From: Acetobacteraceae bacterium
GTDB lineage: Bacteria > Pseudomonadota > Alphaproteobacteria > Acetobacterales > Acetobacteraceae
DNA length: 42,985 bases
NCBI GenBank assembly: GCA_030041255.1
Contig: JASHOF010000170.1
Location: 1-42,985 of the forward strand
Reading direction: 5' to 3'
Shown here: piece by piece, positions 39,689 through 42,985 of the stretch
Numbering within the stretch: the first letter of the stretch is position 1
Layout: every line of letters starts with the position of its first letter
Translations under genes and position numbers: made by a program
The notes under the pieces: model-generated
The model's input: only the letters and a program-made list of their open reading frames with translations
Databases searched by the model: none
Told to the model about the DNA's origin: nothing

Positions 39689-40699
39689 ATGTTTTGCAAA
39701 GATGTGCCGTGGACACGTGCGGGCCAGGCCGGCCGATTCGGTTCCTTACTGGTGGTGGCCGCTTTTGCGCTCGGCCTTGGAAGCGGCCTCGCAAGGGCTG
39801 CTCCGAGTACAGTCGCCATCCCAGGCGACCATGTCTACCCGGAGAGCATCACTGCCACTTCCGACGGCACGCTCATCATGGGCAGCATGGCGGGAGGCAA
39901 CATCTACCGGGCGGCTCCGGGCTCTTCGACCGCGGATCTCTGGATCAAGCAGGCATCGGCTGGCCTGCTTTCGGTGCTCGGCGTACTCGCAGACGAGAAA
40001 TCCGGGACATTGTGGGTATGCTCGACCGACCTGTCATCGGCAGGGATCTCGGTTCCTGGACAGAAGCCGACCCAGTTGAAGGCGTTCGACCTCAAGACCG
40101 GGCAACTGAAGGCGAGCTATCCGCTGCCGGGCGACCGCAGCCTGTGCAACGATATCGTCATCGGTGCCGATGGCTCTGCCTACGTAACGGATTCGTGGCA
40201 GCCGCATGTCCTGCGCCTGAAGCCCGGTGCCAAGCAGTTCGAGATCTGGGCCACCGACGACCGCTTCACGGTCAAGAATGGCGCCGGCCTCGACGGTATC
40301 GCATTCGGCGGCGACGGCAATATCTATGTCAATCTGTACAATGGCAACAAGTTGTTCCGCATCGACGTCAACCAGGACGGCAGCGCAGGAAAGGTGACGG
40401 AGCTCCAGCCGTCGCAACCGATCGCCTTGTGCGACGGCTTGCGCAAATTCGGCAATAGCCAGCTCCTGATGATCGAGGGCACCGGGAATCTCGACATCAT
40501 CACGCCCGAGGGAGACAAAGCCAAAGTCCAGGTGGTCAAAGACGGCTTCCGGACGCCGGTTTCGGTGGTGCAGGTCGGCACTGTCGGCTGGGTGCTTGAA
40601 GGCCAGTTGGCCAGCCTGTTCGATCCGAAGAAGAACGGTCCGCCCGAGCTCCCGTTCCGGGTTTACCCGGTGCCGCTCCCACAGCCGCTCTCGCAATAG
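39689..40699 (+). CDS. Secreted SMP-30/gluconolactonase-like beta-propeller protein
   Basis: 336 residues from ATG 39689 with a strong GGGAGGGG site. The signal peptide GSLLVVAAFALGLGSGLARA is cleaved before APST. Mature blades are ITATSDGTLIMGSMAGGNIY, VLGVLADEKSGTLWVCSTDL, SLCNDIVIGADGSAYVTDSW (a likely metal-site Asn/Asp pair as in SMP-30 lactonases), GAGLDGIAFGGDGNIYVNLY, and CDGLRKFGNSQLLMIEGTGN. The fold fits periplasmic gluconolactonase-like enzymes. An aldehyde dehydrogenase gene lies 139 bases downstream, so an aldose-to-acid route is possible, but the activity is not proven by sequence. Confidence 0.7.
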   Translation: MFCKDVPWTRAGQAGRFGSLLVVAAFALGLGSGLARAAPSTVAIPGDHVYPESITATSDGTLIMGSMAGGNIYRAAPGSSTADLWIKQASAGLLSVLGVLADEKSGTLWVCSTDLSSAGISVPGQKPTQLKAFDLKTGQLKASYPLPGDRSLCNDIVIGADGSAYVTDSWQPHVLRLKPGAKQFEIWATDDRFTVKNGAGLDGIAFGGDGNIYVNLYNGNKLFRIDVNQDGSAGKVTELQPSQPIALCDGLRKFGNSQLLMIEGTGNLDIITPEGDKAKVQVVKDGFRTPVSVVQVGTVGWVLEGQLASLFDPKKNGPPELPFRVYPVPLPQPLSQ

Positions 40700-40710
40700 A
40701 GAAGAGCCGG

Positions 40711-40733
40711 GCCGGGAGCGAAAAGCTCCCGGC
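40711..40733 (+). terminator. Stem-loop after lactonase-like gene
   Basis: GCCGGGAGC (40711-40719) pairs fully with GCTCCCGGC (40725-40733) around a GAAAA loop, 11 bases after the stop codon. A strong 9-bp GC stem; there is no T-run after it, so termination may depend on the hairpin alone or on Rho. Confidence 0.55.
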
Positions 40734-40837
40734 ACGCTGGACGCCCGCGCCGATGACCTGGGAGCTGCGTTGTTCGATAATGCCGGTGTCGTTCCAAGGA
40801 GCGTGGCTTTCGTCAACGAAATGAGAGGGCAACTTTG

Positions 40838-42328
40838 ATGACCGTGGCAGTCCAGACAGTCCGACACCCGTTTTTGACCGGCAAGCCGAAGCGCCTGTTC
40901 ATCGATGGCAAGTGGGTCGAAGCCGCGTCCGGCAAGACGTTCGACACCATCAACCCCTCGACCGGCGAGGTGCTCGCCACGGTGGCCGAGGGCGACGCTG
41001 AGGACATCGACCGCGCGGTGGCGGCCGCCCGGCGCGCCTTCACGGGCCCCTGGAGCAAATTCAAGCCGTTCGAACGCCAGCACCTGCTCCTGAAGCTTGC
41101 CGACCTCGTCGAGCAGAATTTCGAGGAATTGGCCGCGCTCGACACGCTCGACATGGGTGGACCGATCAGCCGGACGCGTGGCTCGCGGCGCCGCGTGCTC
41201 GGCATGCTGCGCTACTATGCCGGCCAGGCGACCGCGATCTACGGCGAAACGATCGAGAACTCGCTCCCGGGCGAATATGTCAGCTTCACGCTGAAGGAGC
41301 CCGTCGGCGTGGTCGGCGCCATCATTCCGTGGAACGGACCACTCGGTGCAACGATCTGGAAAATCGGGCCGGCGCTGGTGACCGGCTGCACTGTCGTTCT
41401 CAAACCGGCCGAGGAGGCGCCGCTCACTCCCTTGCGGGTTGCCGAGCTCTGCCAGGAAGCCGGCGTTCCACCCGGTGTGGTGAACGTGGTGCCAGGCTAC
41501 GGGGAAACCGCGGGTGCTGCGCTTGCCCGGCATCCCGATGTCGACAAAGTGGCCTTCACCGGCTCACACCTGACCGGGCAGAAGATTGTCGAGGCATCGG
41601 CCGGGAACTTGAAGCGCGTGTCGCTGGAGCTTGGCGGCAAGTCGCCGGACGTGGTCTTCGCCGATGCCGATCTTGACGCCGCCGTGCCCGGCGCGGGAAT
41701 GGCGGTGTTCGCCAACACGGGCCAGATTTGCAGCGCCGGCACACGGATGTTCGTGGAGCGCCGCATCTATGACGAGTTCACGGCGCGCGTTGCCGCTTTC
41801 GGCAGCACGCTGCGCGTGGGGAACAGCAGTGATCCGGAAACACAGATCGGGCCGCTGGTATCATCCGAGCAGCTTGACCGGGTGACCAGCTATCTGGCGA
41901 TCGGCCGGCAGGAAGGGGCGCGGCCGCTCTCAGGTGGCGAGCGCCTGACCGAGGGCGAACTCGCAAAGGGCTTTTTTGTGCCGCCGACCGTCTTCGCCGA
42001 TGTCAAGGACCAGATGCGAATCGCCCAGGAAGAGATTTTCGGACCGGTCATTTCGGCGATCCCGTTCACCGACATCGACGAGGTGATCGAGCGCGCCAAC
42101 CAGACCAGCTTCGGCCTCGGCAGCGGGCTTTGGACGCGGGACGTCAGCAAGGCGCACAGGTTGGCGCGGGGCATCCGGGCCGGCACGGTCTGGATCAATT
42201 GCTACCAGGCGATGGACCCCGCGGTGCCGTTCGGTGGCTACAAGATGAGCGGTTACGGGCGCGAAAGCGGCAAGCAGCAAATCGAAGAGTATCTCAATGT
42301 GAAGGCGGTCTGGATCAGGACGGGCTGA
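40838..42328 (+). CDS. NAD(P)-dependent aldehyde dehydrogenase
   Basis: 496 residues from ATG 40838 (the preceding TTG is also in frame). Class 1/2-type ALDH. FIDGKWVEAASGKTFDTINP opens the protein. VVGAIIPWNGPLGATIWKIG, the cofactor-binding Lys in TVVLKPAEEAPLTPLRVAEL, AFTGSHLTGQKI, catalytic Glu in LELGGKSPDVVFADADLDAA and catalytic Cys in FANTGQICSAGTRMFVERRI are intact, followed by EEIFGPVISAIPFTDIDEVI and PFGGYKMSGYGRESGKQQIE. Oxidises aldehydes to acids in the cytoplasm. The gene downstream (52 bases) may belong to the same unit. Specificity not assignable. Confidence 0.93.
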   Translation: MTVAVQTVRHPFLTGKPKRLFIDGKWVEAASGKTFDTINPSTGEVLATVAEGDAEDIDRAVAAARRAFTGPWSKFKPFERQHLLLKLADLVEQNFEELAALDTLDMGGPISRTRGSRRRVLGMLRYYAGQATAIYGETIENSLPGEYVSFTLKEPVGVVGAIIPWNGPLGATIWKIGPALVTGCTVVLKPAEEAPLTPLRVAELCQEAGVPPGVVNVVPGYGETAGAALARHPDVDKVAFTGSHLTGQKIVEASAGNLKRVSLELGGKSPDVVFADADLDAAVPGAGMAVFANTGQICSAGTRMFVERRIYDEFTARVAAFGSTLRVGNSSDPETQIGPLVSSEQLDRVTSYLAIGRQEGARPLSGGERLTEGELAKGFFVPPTVFADVKDQMRIAQEEIFGPVISAIPFTDIDEVIERANQTSFGLGSGLWTRDVSKAHRLARGIRAGTVWINCYQAMDPAVPFGGYKMSGYGRESGKQQIEEYLNVKAVWIRTG

Positions 42329-42379
42329 CAACGAGGCAGGCGCGGCGCCATGCCTGGAGATGGGCGACCGGGTGGGCCG

Positions 42380-42736
42380 ATGCGGATACACGCCGCCGAG
42401 CTGAACTGGGTTGAGATAACCGATAATGGACGGCGCCTGTGCCTGCGCATGCGCGATCCCGCCGGCCATGCCGTATCGGTTTCTCTTCCGGTCGAATGCG
42501 TGAACAAGGTGCTGACGGCTGTGCCCCGAACCACGAACGAATTGTTGGCGGGCGGCGTGGAGCAAGTCTACGCGGTCGATAGCTGGTCGCTCGGTCAGGA
42601 CCTGCATGGTCTGGTCCTGACCCTTCACCTGCCAGACGGAGCCAGGATCGCATTCGCAGTGAAACCATGGCAGATATCTGCAATGGCCAGCCTGGTCGGC
42701 CTCGACATGTCTCCAGGGCGTGACCGGCTGAACTGA
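42380..42736 (+). CDS. Hypothetical protein next to aldehyde dehydrogenase
   Basis: 118 residues from ATG 42380, preceded by GGGTGGG. No family recognised. The composition is soluble and beta-rich, with strands such as LNWVEITDNGRRLCLRMRD, VSVSLPVECVNKVLTAVPRT, VYAVDSWSLGQDLHG and LVLTLHLPDGARIAFAVKPW. No signal peptide or membrane helix. Position suggests co-transcription with the aldehyde dehydrogenase. Function unknown. Confidence 0.55.
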   Translation: MRIHAAELNWVEITDNGRRLCLRMRDPAGHAVSVSLPVECVNKVLTAVPRTTNELLAGGVEQVYAVDSWSLGQDLHGLVLTLHLPDGARIAFAVKPWQISAMASLVGLDMSPGRDRLN

Positions 42737-42832
42737 CAGCCGCCGCTTTCTTCGTTCAAGCCACCAGTACCCACCTTTGTCGATGAGCGATTCGCCCCCG
42801 CCACGGCGGTCGGGAGCGGGGATATGTGCCAC

Positions 42833-42985
42833 TCAGGTTTGATTCGGGGTACTGCTGCGGATGAAGGCCTCCCAGACCGCGTCGGGCTGCCAGATTTTAT
42901 CCATATGAGCGCGGGCAGCGGCGTCGTCCATGCCAAGAACGTCGCGGCGATACCGGTAGAAGAACGCCGAAACGCGCCAGTTCAG
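42833..42985 (-). CDS. C-terminal end of an unrecognised gene, cut by window edge
   Basis: Open from the last base of the window to TGA 42835-42833, giving 50 residues: LNWRVSAFFYRYRRDVLGMD, then AARAHMDKIWQPDAVWEAFI and RSSTPNQT. The aromatic- and Arg-rich start and the amphipathic tail look like genuine coding sequence with local codon bias. No family can be named from this fragment. It converges on the gene at 42380-42736; the 96 bases between show no clear terminator. Confidence 0.45.
   Translation of the reverse strand: MNWRVSAFFYRYRRDVLGMDDAAARAHMDKIWQPDAVWEAFIRSSTPNQT

Overview
The window is GC-rich, chromosomal-type DNA from an alphaproteobacterium, most likely a member of the Acetobacteraceae/Rhodospirillales. 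The clues are a CtrA-type cell-cycle regulator, the gene order rpmH-rnpA-yidD-yidC-engB-argB, GTG starts, MlaA/MlaC, and many oxidoreductase and sugar-acid type genes. No tRNA, rRNA, CRISPR array or prophage was seen. Coding density is high and no gene-free stretch exceeds 300 bases.

Layout. 1-3700 is an accessory-looking edge: the end of an IS110-family transposase, a CtrA-like response regulator, a perfect TTAA-N7-TTAA CtrA-type box, an orphan membrane sensor that ends after its PAS-like domain, and a frameshifted RTX/adhesin-type remnant. 3838-6475 (minus) is etfB-etfA-3-hydroxyacyl-CoA dehydrogenase, a fatty-acid or amino-acid oxidation unit. 6660-9924 holds a proline iminopeptidase, two decayed or miniature spore-coat-U (SCPU) genes, and an ArsR regulator with a flavin-reductase-like protein. 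10026-11427 (minus) is mlaA-mlaC (outer-membrane lipid asymmetry). 11711-14892 is metF overlapping a UvrD/PcrA helicase. 14948-18029 is a Pho-box-controlled pstSCA phosphate transporter without pstB/phoU. 18016-22252 (minus) is the conserved rpmH-rnpA-yidD-yidC-engB-argB block, with a recognisable promoter ahead of rpmH.

23319-34206 reads as a carbohydrate or sugar-acid catabolic island. It has a complete ribose-type ABC importer (binding protein, double ATPase, permease), a second orphan binding protein, an FMN-dependent 2-hydroxyacid oxidase-like enzyme, a COG3618 lactonase-type amidohydrolase, an SDR dehydrogenase, an Ldh2/malate-type dehydrogenase, an NHL beta-propeller and a FadR-type GntR regulator. 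A candidate operator for that regulator lies inside a candidate promoter. SDR plus COG3618 lactonase resembles oxidative deoxy-sugar pathways such as those for L-fucose or L-rhamnose, but no sugar-acid dehydratase is present, so the substrate is unknown.

34334-42985 holds a flavoprotein disulfide reductase-like enzyme, a patatin phospholipase, a two-helix membrane peptide, a trans-aconitate methyltransferase-like protein, an amino-acid ABC binding protein and permease without their ATPase, a secreted beta-propeller lactonase-like protein, an aldehyde dehydrogenase, and two unrecognised genes, one of them cut by the window end.

The most unusual signal is a pair of ~130-nt interspersed repeats (11482-11611 and 18994-19124). 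They keep two hairpins, and the 18-bp stem of one differs between copies only by paired, compensatory changes. Each copy sits just upstream of a minus-strand gene (mlaA, argB), and the second copy supplies the last nine codons and stop of engB.
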